Below, piece by piece: positions 8,198 to 16,925 of a DNA stretch of 39,591 bases. The DNA is taken from contig URAF01000016.1 in assembly GCA_900545885.1 (NCBI GenBank), positions 1 through 39,591 on the forward strand, in the 5' to 3' direction. The notes below the pieces were generated by a model. It was not told where the DNA came from. It worked only from the letters and a program-made list of their open reading frames with translations, and searched no databases. Made by a program: the position numbers and the translations under genes. The first letter of the stretch is position 1. Each line of letters opens with the position of its first letter. The stretch is from an uncultured Eubacteriales bacterium. GTDB lineage: Bacteria; Bacillota; Clostridia; Christensenellales; CAG-917.

Positions 8198-8370
8198 AAC
8201 AAAAATCTTTGACAGCCAAATGTAGCCAATGGGTGAAAAATAGGGGGTTTTAGGGCGGTTTGGGCAGGTCGGGAAAGGGAGATAGATTTTTGAAAAAATC
8301 AATCGAATTTTGACAATATATCTGACAGCCAATGGGCGTTTTTCTGACAGTCAATCGAATTTCGTCAATT
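8198..8370. repeat. Non-coding stretch with short direct repeats between the RT gene and tRNA-Thr
   Basis: No ORF fits here. TGACAG[CT]CAA recurs at 8210, 8323 and 8345. GCCAATGGG occurs near 8225 and near 8328. TCAATCGAATTT occurs near 8299 and 8351. A C-rich tract (plus-strand G-rich, 8243-8280) lies between them. The repeats are too few and irregular for a CRISPR array. The stretch lies upstream of the RT promoter, so it is not in the predicted RT leader, but it could encode a separate RNA or be an old attachment region next to the tRNA. Confidence 0.5.
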
Positions 8371-8393
8371 GATTTTCGGAGTTTCGGAAAATG

Positions 8394-8422
8394 AAAAAAG
8401 CCCTGTAAACAGTGGCTTTTTT
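8394..8422 (-). terminator. Rho-independent terminator downstream of tRNA-Thr
   Basis: AAAAAAGCC (8394-8402) pairs with GGCTTTTTT (8414-8422), and the inner CTGT/ACAG also pairs. On the minus strand the hairpin ends in a T-run just 3' of the tRNA CCA. Confidence 0.85.
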
Positions 8423-8425
8423 GAG

Positions 8426-8501
<76 letters not shown>

Positions 8502-8560
8502 GTATCGATGATTTTGACTGTCTGAGACGACCTGAGTCTGCCTGCGTTTTTACCCCCTGC

Positions 8561-8602
8561 CGGCGTTACCAAGGAAGTGCTCTGCCTACTGAGCCGCATC
8601 AG
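8561..8602 (-). pseudogene. Relic 5' half of a second tRNA-Thr (GGT)
   Basis: The minus strand repeats the 5' acceptor strand, D arm and anticodon region of tRNA-Thr (CTGATGCGGCTCAGTAGGCA, then GAGCACTTCCTTGGTAA) and then departs. The 3' anticodon stem, T arm and matching acceptor strand are absent; only a CGCCGG trace remains. It lies 60 bp upstream of the intact tRNA-Thr. It is best read as a decayed tandem copy or the scar of an integration or deletion at a tRNA gene. Confidence 0.75.
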
Positions 8603-8674
8603 TATATAAGTTTTGACAGCTATTACTAACTGACTTTAAATGTTCTGTTCTTTTGGTTACGTATTTGAAAGGTG

Positions 8675-10150
8675 CTAGGCAAATACTCTTATAAGATTTT
8701 TTTCGTGGGAAGAAGAACAACCTATGTCTGCTCCGCCCGACGCGCATGCGGTTATATAATCCGAGCACTCCTGCGAAATTATTTCTCCTTTTGTAACAAC
8801 GGGTATCGCAGGCGGAAAAATCCACACGGTTTCTGCTGAAACGCGCCCGACGGAATTTGCATATGCAACGCACTCCGTTGCGTCATTCATCGTGTCTTTC
8901 TCCCACGGTTCAAATGCTTTTGCGCATTGAGGACAACTCGAAAGACTTAACGACTCTTTGCCTTTTTCACCTTTGATGAGACGTTCTTCATCACAGCATT
9001 TTGCATCTATATCGTTAATCGCGTTGGCAAGCCTCTTGAAATCCGCTTCATCGTCACCGATGCCTGAAATGCACAAAACGCCGTTTAACGTAGCGTATTC
9101 GACTTCTATATTATAAGTTTTGCGCAATTTCGCTTTCAGTTCATATCCGTTGAATGCGGCGTATGTGCAGTCTATATAAATTTTCGAAGGGTCTTTGTCG
9201 AATACGTGGTTGGAATTCGTAATGTCTTCGTTAACGACTCTCAATACGTTAAGTTCTTTTTTAGCGGAATAAAAATTTTTGAGATTGCAATCAAGTTCTC
9301 GGAATAATTCACCCCCTCGATTGTGCAGCGTATTAAGCATTCCGTCGACGGAAGCCATAAGCACGTATGACGGACTGCTTGTAACGAAAACAGACATTGC
9401 CTCGGCTACCGCTTCTTCGTCCACTCTGTCCGAGCACACGTGCAAAAACGCTGCCTGCGTAAGAGCAGGCAAAGTCTTATGAACTCCGCAAACTACCAGA
9501 TCCGCACCGTCACTAACTCCGCTGCCCTTAAAATACTCCGACAAGTCCAGATGTGCTCCGTGTGCGCCGTCCACAATCAAAACTGCTCCGCTTTCGTGAA
9601 CAATATTCGAAATGGATTTTATGTCGCTTATCACGCCTTCGTATGTAGGCGAAGTCACGACAACGGCTTTATAATGGTCGCTTTGAAGTTTTGTTTTTAT
9701 GTCGTCCGGATTTACGCTTCCGCATATTCCGTATTCGCTCACTATATCGGGATAAATCCAGTCAGATTTGAGACCGAGAAGTTCTATCGCGTTGAAAACC
9801 GACCTATGCGCATTGCGTGCAACCAATATTTTGTCGCCGCGATGTGTTGAGGCTTTCAATGCGGCAAAAACCGCCGCCGTACTCCCGTTTACGGAAAGAA
9901 AAGACCTTTTGCAATTCCACATTTCAGCAGCGCGCAAACACAAATCGCGCAGAACGCCTTTTGCGTCATGCAAATTGTCAAATCCTTCGATTTCCGTTAT
10001 ATCGATATTACCACCAGCGTTTTTGAGATAAGGAAATTTAGCAAGGTTTCGCTTGTGTCCCGGCATATGCATGGACAAAACCCCGCTGTTTGCGAAATCG
10101 TTGAGTTTTTCCTTCAAACCTTTTTCTTGTCGCATTCTCTCACTTGCCAT
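8675..10150 (-). CDS. Orn/Lys/Arg decarboxylase family PLP enzyme
   Basis: This is a 491-residue fold-type I PLP enzyme of the basic amino-acid decarboxylase group found in Firmicutes (SpeA/YaaO-like), which forms polyamine precursors such as agmatine or cadaverine. The N-terminal signature MHMPGHKRN is present. VNGSTAAVFAAL is the PLP phosphate-binding region, LIVDGAHGAH holds the Asp that pairs with the pyridine nitrogen, and VVCGVHKTLPALTQ carries the Schiff-base lysine. The C-terminal domain is complete. No clear ribosome site precedes the ATG at 10150. An internal ATG at 10135 with GTGAGAG just upstream is an equally good start and would drop five residues. Substrate cannot be told from sequence. 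It reads toward the tRNA and is 106 bp downstream of a methyltransferase gene. Confidence 0.88.
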   Translation of the reverse strand: MASERMRQEKGLKEKLNDFANSGVLSMHMPGHKRNLAKFPYLKNAGGNIDITEIEGFDNLHDAKGVLRDLCLRAAEMWNCKRSFLSVNGSTAAVFAALKASTHRGDKILVARNAHRSVFNAIELLGLKSDWIYPDIVSEYGICGSVNPDDIKTKLQSDHYKAVVVTSPTYEGVISDIKSISNIVHESGAVLIVDGAHGAHLDLSEYFKGSGVSDGADLVVCGVHKTLPALTQAAFLHVCSDRVDEEAVAEAMSVFVTSSPSYVLMASVDGMLNTLHNRGGELFRELDCNLKNFYSAKKELNVLRVVNEDITNSNHVFDKDPSKIYIDCTYAAFNGYELKAKLRKTYNIEVEYATLNGVLCISGIGDDEADFKRLANAINDIDAKCCDEERLIKGEKGKESLSLSSCPQCAKAFEPWEKDTMNDATECVAYANSVGRVSAETVWIFPPAIPVVTKGEIISQECSDYITACASGGADIGCSSSHEKNLIRVFA

Positions 10151-10256
10151 CAAAAACCGATGTTTATGTTGCAGTTTATATTAATAAACTTGCTTTTACG
10201 TAAAATCCGCCTTTGGGCATAACCGATTTTGTATAGTTGTTTAGATAGATTTATTG

Positions 10257-10856
10257 TCAGCGCTTTTCGGCGATAACCATATAACTTCTTTCAGCGGGAA
10301 CGCTTGCAGAAAGAACCGAAAAGCCCGCAGTCCTCATCATATTGCCCATTTCCTCGGCGTCGTATGCCGCAACTTCCGAAGGCTCGGAAGGAGTATATCC
10401 GTGTTTGTCGACATCGGCGACAATGTATGTCCCGCCTTGTTTAAGAACGCGATAGGCCTCGTTTACCGCATTCTGCGGATTTGGATAATGATGAAAACTC
10501 ATTATGCAAGTCAGGACGTCGAAAGTTTCGTCCTCGTAAGGCAATTTTTCCGAACTTCCCTGCGTAAAGCTCACGCTGTCACTTTCGCGGAATTTCGCTT
10601 TTGCCTGTTTCAGCATTTCGGGCGACAAATCCAGTCCGCAATACTCTGCCCGTCGTAAGGAAAAAAGTTTTCTCACAAGATAACCCGTTCCGCATCCGAT
10701 GTCGAGCAGTCTGTCGTATGCAATACCCGATATCACTTCCGCCGCCGCATCGCAACATTTCTTCGGCAATTCGGAATAATACGTTCCGTCTTTCAGGTCG
10801 TAGTTTTCCGCCATAGCGTCAAAATGCTCTCTCGACAGTTTTTCGTAATCTTTCAT
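10257..10856 (-). CDS. Class I SAM-dependent methyltransferase
   Basis: A 199-residue protein is a complete, stand-alone Methyltransf_11-type domain. Motif I is LLDIGCGTGYLVRKL (about residues 50-64), the acidic end of strand 2 is CGLDLSPEML, motif post-II is FDVLTCIMSFHHYPNPQNAV, and motif III is VLKQGGTYIVADVD. This is the UbiE/small-molecule methyltransferase group; the substrate is unknown. It starts at ATG 10856 after a weak GGAG-like site, and a 15-bp palindrome lies just upstream. It may be transcribed with the decarboxylase gene downstream (106-bp gap). No substrate-defining neighbour is visible. Confidence 0.88.
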   Translation of the reverse strand: MKDYEKLSREHFDAMAENYDLKDGTYYSELPKKCCDAAAEVISGIAYDRLLDIGCGTGYLVRKLFSLRRAEYCGLDLSPEMLKQAKAKFRESDSVSFTQGSSEKLPYEDETFDVLTCIMSFHHYPNPQNAVNEAYRVLKQGGTYIVADVDKHGYTPSEPSEVAAYDAEEMGNMMRTAGFSVLSASVPAERSYMVIAEKR

Positions 10857-10868
10857 TTTTTCTCCGTC

Positions 10869-10883
10869 ATATCCAATGGATAT
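10869..10883. promoter_or_regulatory. Palindrome ATATCC-AAT-GGATAT upstream of the methyltransferase gene
   Basis: A perfect inverted repeat with 6-bp arms lies 12 bp before the start codon. Position and symmetry fit a dimeric repressor operator, but it has no T-run and no assigned regulator. Confidence 0.4.
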
Positions 10884-11031
10884 GTTTATTTCATTTTACA
10901 GCATTGCTCAATCTTCGTCAAACAATACATCGCTTACTTCTTTTCTCAAAACAAAACCCCGCAGAGGCTGGGTTTCGATTGTTGCAATTTTGCCTTGTAG
11001 CGATTTATAAACGCATTGTAAGTTTTGAGGT

Positions 11032-12658
11032 TTACTCTTTCGGAACGTCGTTATCTTCGCTTGTACTTGCGTCGTCGGTCGGTTCGGCGTAAGAAGTCTT
11101 GTCCTCTTCAAGTGTGATGTTCTTGTCTTCGGAAACAACACTCACCGAATTTGTTATACTCTCAACTCCTATGCCGCTTTCAAAAGCGGTTGCAACTTCG
11201 TTTTCTTCGTCTGTGCTGTAGAATATCTCGCCAAGCTCGCTTTCGGTCTCTTCTTCGTTTTGTTGGGCATGAAGTTCACGGAGTTTTTCGGAGTTTTCAA
11301 TGACCTTCTTTTTGTTAAGGTTGTAAATGAACAACAGCGACAGGAATACCACGATAAATCCGACGAGCGGCAAAATTATCGAAAGTCTGAGAAGTCCTTC
11401 CGCGGTCTCCTGCGACGTGGACGCGACGTTTGCCGCATCGTATCCGACCAGCCCGAGGCACCAGGAAACAAACGCAGCCCCGACACCTTGCGCTATCTTA
11501 CGCGCAAGCGAATACGTTGCATACACGCTTCCTTCCTCGCGTTTGCCTGTTGAAAGTTCCTGTTGGTCTACGCAGTCCGCGACCATAGACCAGGTTGCAA
11601 GCATAAACGTACCGCCCGCAAACATTGTAATGCCGAGCAATGCCGCATAAATCCAGGCGCTTGTCGTGTTTCTTGCAAACGGAATGAACAGCATAACAAT
11701 CAATACAACGATTGCAAGAATGTTCAGCCAGGTGGAAATTTCTTTTTTGCCGAATTTCACGGACATTTTGCCCATGAACGGTATCAGTATAACCATGGGC
11801 GCCATAACTATGACGCTTGCAATGTTTACGAGGTCGGTGTTTTGGAAATATATCTGGAAACCAGCGGCAACGTGGTCGAATATGACATTACGAACACGAG
11901 CTGGGCAAATGACGCAATGCACATACCGAGCGCGGCGCGGTTTTTCAGAAAGCCTACCAACGTGCTGATATAGTTGAACTTCTCTTTCGTTTTTTTGACT
12001 ACGCTTCTCTCTTTTGTGAGGAAATACGTCAACATAAATCCGGCAATGCCGGCAATGCCGCATACAATCGCAATCCATATGAACCTTTCGGGAATCAACG
12101 GCGCAATACCGTTCTCGTTATTTTCACCGTATACAAGCAACGGAATTACTATCATAATCGGCAACGATGCAAGTCCCGCACCGATACTGCGCAACGAAGA
12201 AAGGCTGGCGCGCTGTCCAATATCGTCCGTAAGCGCGGCGTTAAGCGAACCGTAAGGAACGTTTGCCGCAGTATAGGCTATCGACCATACCATATACATA
12301 ATCAGGCAATACGCAAAACGTCCGCCGTACGAAATTCCTCTTATGTCGATAAAAAGAAGCAGCGTAGTTATGGCGATGGCGAACGACCCCCAGAAAATCC
12401 AAGGACGGAATTTACCGTTCTTGCCGGGGCGTCGCGCGTCTACCATAGCGCCTATAATCGGGTCATTGATTGCGTCGAACACTTTTGCGACAATAACGAT
12501 ATTGCCCAATGGTCGGTGCTGAGCCCCATACCCTGCGTCATATAGAGCATAAGGTAACTGCTCAGCAACGTAAAACTCATATTGCAACCGAAATCGCCGA
12601 ACAGATAACCGACTTTATCCCGAACGCCGAACGGTCTGTCAACTGCTTTTGCTCTCAT
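11032..12658 (-). pseudogene. GPH-family (MFS) sugar/glycoside cation symporter, broken by two frameshifts
   Basis: Three successive reading frames together give one transporter of the glycoside-pentoside-hexuronide symporter family. Frame one starts at ATG 12658 with an AAGGAGG site (RPFGVRDKVGYLFGDFGCNM) and is lost near 12505-12512 after GMGLSTDH. Frame two continues with NIVIVAKVFDAINDPIIGAM, the family's motif after the second helix, and is lost near 11855-11862. Frame three carries FQIYFQNTDLVNIASV, the last helices and a long acidic tail. Each shift equals one missing base. About twelve membrane helices would exist if repaired. It lies directly downstream of the GH2 and uronate genes, so it was presumably the glycoside importer. 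True decay and sequencing error are both possible. Confidence 0.8.
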
Positions 12659-12753
12659 TTTTCCTCCTTACTGCATTCTCGAGAAATTGCTTTTTCACAA
12701 GATGCCCGCATACGCGCCCGAACGCAAATCGCTCGGACGCGTAACGCGAATGC

Positions 12754-15009
12754 TTATTTCTTGGGGATTTTGTTAAGTTCTTCGTTGACATGGAACAGAA
12801 TTTCGGGGGTGATTTTTCCGCCTGCCATTCCCGCGATACGTTCAATCGTCATACTGCTTGCGAGTTTGAACACGTTTTTGCTTATCTGGAAAGGCAGCTC
12901 CTCACCGCGTGCCTTCATTTCGGCAACAGCGCGGTCGACAAGTCGCATAATAAGCGCTTCCCCGTCGGGGTTCGCCATTATGACACCCAGCTTGTCGCGT
13001 ATAGAGAACATTCCCTCGGGATACTTGAATTCGTATCTTACGCCGTCCTTTTCGAACCAGTTGACAACGCCCGTTTCTTCCTTTTTGAGCGAATACCCTT
13101 TCTCAGGTTTCAGCACTCTGACGAATTCCGCCTCGTCGACGCAATTTCCGCTTACCGCTTTAATTCTGTTTTTGCCGATGAGGTGAAGCGGAACGTCGAA
13201 TTCGAAAACGTATTTGCCGGATTTCTCTGCGATTTTTTTACCGTTTGCGAAAAGAGTAACTTTGTCCTGATTTGTATAAACTTTGATTTTAGTGACCTTT
13301 TCCGGACGTTTAACATACCGTTTCGACGCAATATGCACAAACGGTTCATCGGACCAGTAGGCTTTGTATAGATAGAAACTGTCCTTTTTCGTCTTGCGGT
13401 CGTAGGTCACAAGACCTTTGTTGTTGCGGCCTTTTACGCCGCCCTCGTCTCTTCCGTCAACGCCGAAATCAAACATATTCCAAACGTGCGTCGCCCAAAG
13501 ATAAGGTCTTTCGGCAAAGATTTTCAGCATGTTTTCGTGATAATACGCCTGATATTCTTCCGTATAGTCGCCTTGTTTGGGGTCGGAACTGTGCCAAGTA
13601 AGAATTGCTTCGCAACCGTATTCGGAAAGACCTATCGGTCTGTCGGGGAACTCTTTGCGGAAGTCGTCCAGCCAGTCCGCATTCTGCGACACGTCGCCGA
13701 CGTACCACCCGAAATAATGGTTGTACGACATTATGTTGGAAATCTTCGTAAGTTCGGACGTGGGTTCCAACATCGTAACGTTAGCCATGGTGGTAAGTCT
13801 GGTTTTGTCCATTTCGTGGCAAAGGTCGTTGAGTTTGTGATGCAAAGCAATTAGCTCTTCGCTCTCCCCGCCTATGGTGATTTCGTTGCTGAGCCCCCAG
13901 AACATAATGCTCGGGTGATTGTAGTTCTGGACTATCAACTCTTTCATCTGACTTATTGCGTTTTCGTCGCCCGCGGGGAGATGCGCCGATATATACGGGA
14001 TTTCCGCCCATATGACCATACCGTATCTGTCGGCAAGCGAATAGAAATAGCTGTCGTGCTGATAGTGGGCAAGTCTTATCGTGTTCGCACCGACTTCCGA
14101 TATGAGTTTCATATCCTCTTCGTGCTCTTTTTCGGTAATTGCCCAGCCCATATTCAGTCTGTCCTGATGACGGGCAACGCCGCGGAGCGGATACCTTCTG
14201 CCGTTGAGCACGAAACCGTCCTTATCAACGGAAAAAGAACGGACGCCGAACTCGATTTCGCGTTCGTCAAGCAAATTCTTGCCGTCGGTAAGAATAACGG
14301 TTGCCTTGTAAAGCGACGGTTTTTTCACGCCGTCCCAAAGTTCGGGTTTATCGATTGAAAGCACGACCTTTCCGTCGGTTGCGGAAGCCGCTCCGAGAGC
14401 GACGTCTTTTCCGTCAAACGTAACCTTAACTGCTACCTGTTGCCCTTTTTCGGGGTTGGTTACAAACGCCTGAACGGTAACTTCGGCTTTTCCGTCGTCT
14501 TTGAGTACGGGAGTAACCATAACGCCCTCACCGCCGTAATAATCGAGGTCAAACCTGCTTTTTTCCGTTTCGATGAGATAAACGTTTCTGTAAATGCCGC
14601 CGAAGAACGTAAAGTCCGCCATCTGCGGATAAATTCTGTCGCTCGGCGAGTTGTCCGCAACCACCGCAACGGTGTTCTCGCCGCTTACGAGCAAATCGGT
14701 AATGTTCGCGCGGAAAGTCGAAAAACCGCCTTCGTGATGAACGGCTTTGCTTCCGTTGACAAACACGTCGGCAACGCTGTTCACGGCTCTGAACTCAATG
14801 TAATAAACTTTGTCGGCTTTCTTTTCGACATTCAGTTTCTTGACGTACAGACACGCCCCGCGGAAATAGTCCGACCCGCCGTCCTGTCCGTCCATATTGT
14901 TCCAAGTATGAGGGAGCTTGATTTTTTCGCCCGCGGATTTTGCGGCGTCCTCAATATTCCCCACTCCCTTATAGAACATCCAGTTGTCATTGATAAGCAG
15001 AGTTTTCAT
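12754..15009 (-). CDS. Glycoside hydrolase family 2 enzyme (beta-galactosidase/beta-glucuronidase type), cytoplasmic
   Basis: A 751-residue GH2 enzyme has a jelly-roll sugar-binding domain (about residues 1-150), an Ig-like domain (about 160-255), a TIM barrel (about 260-550) and a C-terminal beta domain. The acid/base is Glu376 in FWGLSNEI and the nucleophile is Glu463 in GLSEYGCEA. There is no signal peptide, so it acts on imported glycosides. RGVARHQDR, RLAHYQHD and WGLSNEI resemble Firmicutes beta-galactosidases more than classical beta-glucuronidases. However, an N-x-K triplet (529-531, NNK) lies where glucuronidases contact the carboxylate, and the neighbours are all glucuronate genes. 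The start at ATG 15009 follows AAAGGAG; an upstream in-frame start has no ribosome site. The exact sugar is unresolved. Confidence 0.88.
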   Translation of the reverse strand: MKTLLINDNWMFYKGVGNIEDAAKSAGEKIKLPHTWNNMDGQDGGSDYFRGACLYVKKLNVEKKADKVYYIEFRAVNSVADVFVNGSKAVHHEGGFSTFRANITDLLVSGENTVAVVADNSPSDRIYPQMADFTFFGGIYRNVYLIETEKSRFDLDYYGGEGVMVTPVLKDDGKAEVTVQAFVTNPEKGQQVAVKVTFDGKDVALGAASATDGKVVLSIDKPELWDGVKKPSLYKATVILTDGKNLLDEREIEFGVRSFSVDKDGFVLNGRRYPLRGVARHQDRLNMGWAITEKEHEEDMKLISEVGANTIRLAHYQHDSYFYSLADRYGMVIWAEIPYISAHLPAGDENAISQMKELIVQNYNHPSIMFWGLSNEITIGGESEELIALHHKLNDLCHEMDKTRLTTMANVTMLEPTSELTKISNIMSYNHYFGWYVGDVSQNADWLDDFRKEFPDRPIGLSEYGCEAILTWHSSDPKQGDYTEEYQAYYHENMLKIFAERPYLWATHVWNMFDFGVDGRDEGGVKGRNNKGLVTYDRKTKKDSFYLYKAYWSDEPFVHIASKRYVKRPEKVTKIKVYTNQDKVTLFANGKKIAEKSGKYVFEFDVPLHLIGKNRIKAVSGNCVDEAEFVRVLKPEKGYSLKKEETGVVNWFEKDGVRYEFKYPEGMFSIRDKLGVIMANPDGEALIMRLVDRAVAEMKARGEELPFQISKNVFKLASSMTIERIAGMAGGKITPEILFHVNEELNKIPKK

Positions 15010-15102
15010 AGATTTCTCCTTTATTTTTATCGCTGATTGTCCGCAAAGCCCTGAACGCAAATGCGGATTTGTTTATTTGTGGTTTCGCGTGCGTGCTATT
15101 TT

Positions 15103-15131
15103 TATATTGTTATTTGAATTATCGTTTTCAA
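15103..15131 (-). promoter_or_regulatory. Possible promoter of the GH2 gene
   Basis: TTGAAA (15126-15131) lies 17 bp from AATATA (15103-15108), with TATAAA overlapping at 15101-15106, on the minus strand about 95 bp before the start codon. The fit is moderate. It suggests the GH2 and transporter genes can be transcribed apart from the uxa/uxu operon. Confidence 0.35.
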
Positions 15132-15193
15132 GCCCTTGCGACAACCGACCATTTACACGCGTACACGCAATTCACGGCAAATTAACAGCTTCT

Positions 15194-15217
15194 ATCACGC
15201 GCAACAGCGCGCTTGAT
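15194..15217 (-). terminator. Hairpin after kdgK, possible weak terminator
   Basis: ATCAcGCGC and GCGCgcTTGAT can pair around a short CAACA loop, about 45 bp downstream of kdgK. There is no T-run on the minus strand, so it may be an mRNA-stabilising or processing hairpin rather than a terminator. Confidence 0.4.
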
Positions 15218-15262
15218 TTATTTTCTTTGCTTTTGTGTGCTCGACTATTTACGCCGTTTTCG

Positions 15263-16282
15263 CTATCTTTGCACTCTGCCGCTGGCGTCGCCGCCAGCAA
15301 GGCGCTTGACCTCGTCGACGGTAACTCTGTTGAAATCGCCTTCCACAGTATGTTTCAGCGCACTTGCGCCTACGGCGAATTCCAGTGCGTCCGCGGCGGA
15401 CATTCCCGACATAAACGCATAAATCAGTCCCGCCGAGAAACTGTCGCCTCCACCTACTCTGTCGACGATATGCAACGGATACGTGCGCGAATAGACGGCT
15501 TTGCCCTGCGAGTAAAGCATTGCCCCCCATTTGTTGTCGGACGCCGAAATGCTTTCTCGCAACGTGCAGGCGACTTTGTCGAACCCGAACATATCCGTAA
15601 GTTTGCGTGCGACTTGCTCGTAACCTTTTTTGTTGAGCTCACCACCAGTCACGTCGTTGTCGTCGGGTTTTACTCCAAACACCTTTTCCGCGTCCTCCTC
15701 GTTGCCTATGCAGAGGTCGACATACGGCATAAGTCCGCTCATAACGCTTTGTGCACGTTTCGTGTCCCAAAGATTTTTCCTGTAATTCAAATCACACGAA
15801 ACGTATACTTTTGCATCTTTCGCGGCTTTGACGGCATCGAGCGTTATTTTGGCGGTATTTTCGGACAGCGCTGGCGTTATTCCCGAGAAATGGAACCAAT
15901 CCGCACCGTCGAATATTTTTTCCCAATCGAAGTCATCGGGAGCGGCTTCCGCTATCGCCGAATACGCGCGGTCGTAAATGACTTTCGACGGTCTGACAGA
16001 CGCACCCTTTTCAAGATAGTAAATGCCCATTCTGCTGCCGCCGCGCGCAATGCCGCTGCAATCCACGCCGAACGATTTGAGCTCGCGAACACAGGCTTCC
16101 GCTATGTCGTTTGCAGGAAGTTTGCTGACAAACGCCGCATCAACTCCGAATTGCGCAAGCGATACGGCTACGTTGGCTTCGCCACCGCCGAATGTCGCCT
16201 GGAATCTCGGTTCCTGCAAAAACCGCAGATATCCTTCGGGCGCAAGTCTCAACATAATTTCACCGAACGTCACTGCTTTCAT
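15263..16282 (-). CDS. kdgK: 2-dehydro-3-deoxygluconate kinase (PfkB family)
   Basis: A 339-residue ribokinase/PfkB sugar kinase phosphorylates KDG to KDPG with ATP. The N-terminal signature is FGGGEANVAVSLAQFG (about residues 31-46). The second signature, VDRVGGGDSFSAGLIYAF (near 265-282), contains the catalytic Asp and anion hole. The sugar-binding region around SRMGIYYLEKGASVRPSKVI is typical of KdgK. The ATG overlaps the eda stop by four bases (ATGA), and the ribosome site GGAGG lies inside the end of eda, so it is translationally coupled. Context, with KDPG aldolase directly upstream and mannonate dehydratase further up, makes KDG much the best substrate; fructokinase or other PfkB activities are less likely. 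The gene is intact and of normal length. Confidence 0.92.
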   Translation of the reverse strand: MKAVTFGEIMLRLAPEGYLRFLQEPRFQATFGGGEANVAVSLAQFGVDAAFVSKLPANDIAEACVRELKSFGVDCSGIARGGSRMGIYYLEKGASVRPSKVIYDRAYSAIAEAAPDDFDWEKIFDGADWFHFSGITPALSENTAKITLDAVKAAKDAKVYVSCDLNYRKNLWDTKRAQSVMSGLMPYVDLCIGNEEDAEKVFGVKPDDNDVTGGELNKKGYEQVARKLTDMFGFDKVACTLRESISASDNKWGAMLYSQGKAVYSRTYPLHIVDRVGGGDSFSAGLIYAFMSGMSAADALEFAVGASALKHTVEGDFNRVTVDEVKRLAGGDASGRVQR

Positions 16283-16890
16283 AACATTTCCTCCGCAATT
16301 CTGACCGCCTGTGCCGACTTGGCGGTTATTTCTTCAATACTTCCCTTGAACATGAAACTTCCGCCGACTGCGGCAACACATGGCAAGGAAAGAAATTCTT
16401 TGAGATTTGTTTCGTCCACTCCGCCCGTAGGCACGAATTTTACGTCGGGAAACGCTGCCGATACGGCTTTCAACGCTTTTGCTCCGCCGTAAACGCCCGC
16501 AGGGAAGAATTTGAGCACGTCAAGCCCGTGCGCCTTTGCCGTTATGATTTCCGTAGGGGTAACAACACCCGCAAGGTAAGGCAACCCGTGTTTTTCGCAG
16601 ACATTGAGCACGTCTTCGGAAAATCCCGGGGACACGATAAACTCTGCGCCCGCGCTATACGCGCGCTCGCATTGTTCGGCGTTTATAACAGTTCCCGCGC
16701 CAATAGTCATATCCGGAAACTCTTTTACCGCAAGCGCAATTGCTTCACCCGCGCATTCGGTACGGAAAGTGATTTCGGCAACGTTTATTCCACCTTTTTT
16801 CAAAGCGGAAAGCACGGGCACGGTGTCCTCGGTTTTTTTGAGGACAACCACGGGTACTATTTTGTTTTTTTCAAGAAACGAATAATCCAT
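16279..16890 (-). CDS. eda: KDPG aldolase (2-dehydro-3-deoxy-phosphogluconate aldolase)
   Basis: A 203-residue class I aldolase splits KDPG into pyruvate and glyceraldehyde-3-phosphate. AEITFRT holds the catalytic Glu. LKFFPAGVYGG contains the Schiff-base lysine (near residue 126), and TGGVDETNL is the phosphate-binding loop. The first strand VPVVVLKKTED is characteristic. Many family members also use 4-hydroxy-2-oxoglutarate. The start follows CAAGGTG. It lies 35 bp after the uxuB-like gene and overlaps kdgK, placing the last two steps of the hexuronate pathway in one transcript. Nothing is missing. Confidence 0.95.
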   Translation of the reverse strand: MDYSFLEKNKIVPVVVLKKTEDTVPVLSALKKGGINVAEITFRTECAGEAIALAVKEFPDMTIGAGTVINAEQCERAYSAGAEFIVSPGFSEDVLNVCEKHGLPYLAGVVTPTEIITAKAHGLDVLKFFPAGVYGGAKALKAVSAAFPDVKFVPTGGVDETNLKEFLSLPCVAAVGGSFMFKGSIEEITAKSAQAVRIAEEML

Positions 16891-16925
16891 ATTTCACCTT
16901 GTTTTGTGCGTTTTGTTTTACAAAT

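Noticed and set aside
8198..8370. Possible CRISPR array
   Set aside because: The repeats are short, unequal and irregularly spaced, only two or three copies each, with no cas genes.
14984..16492. Long open frame on the plus strand opposite kdgK and eda
   Set aside because: It lies antisense to two well-supported genes, has no ribosome site, and its product is Arg/Phe/Cys-rich without any motif; it follows from the codon bias of the real genes.
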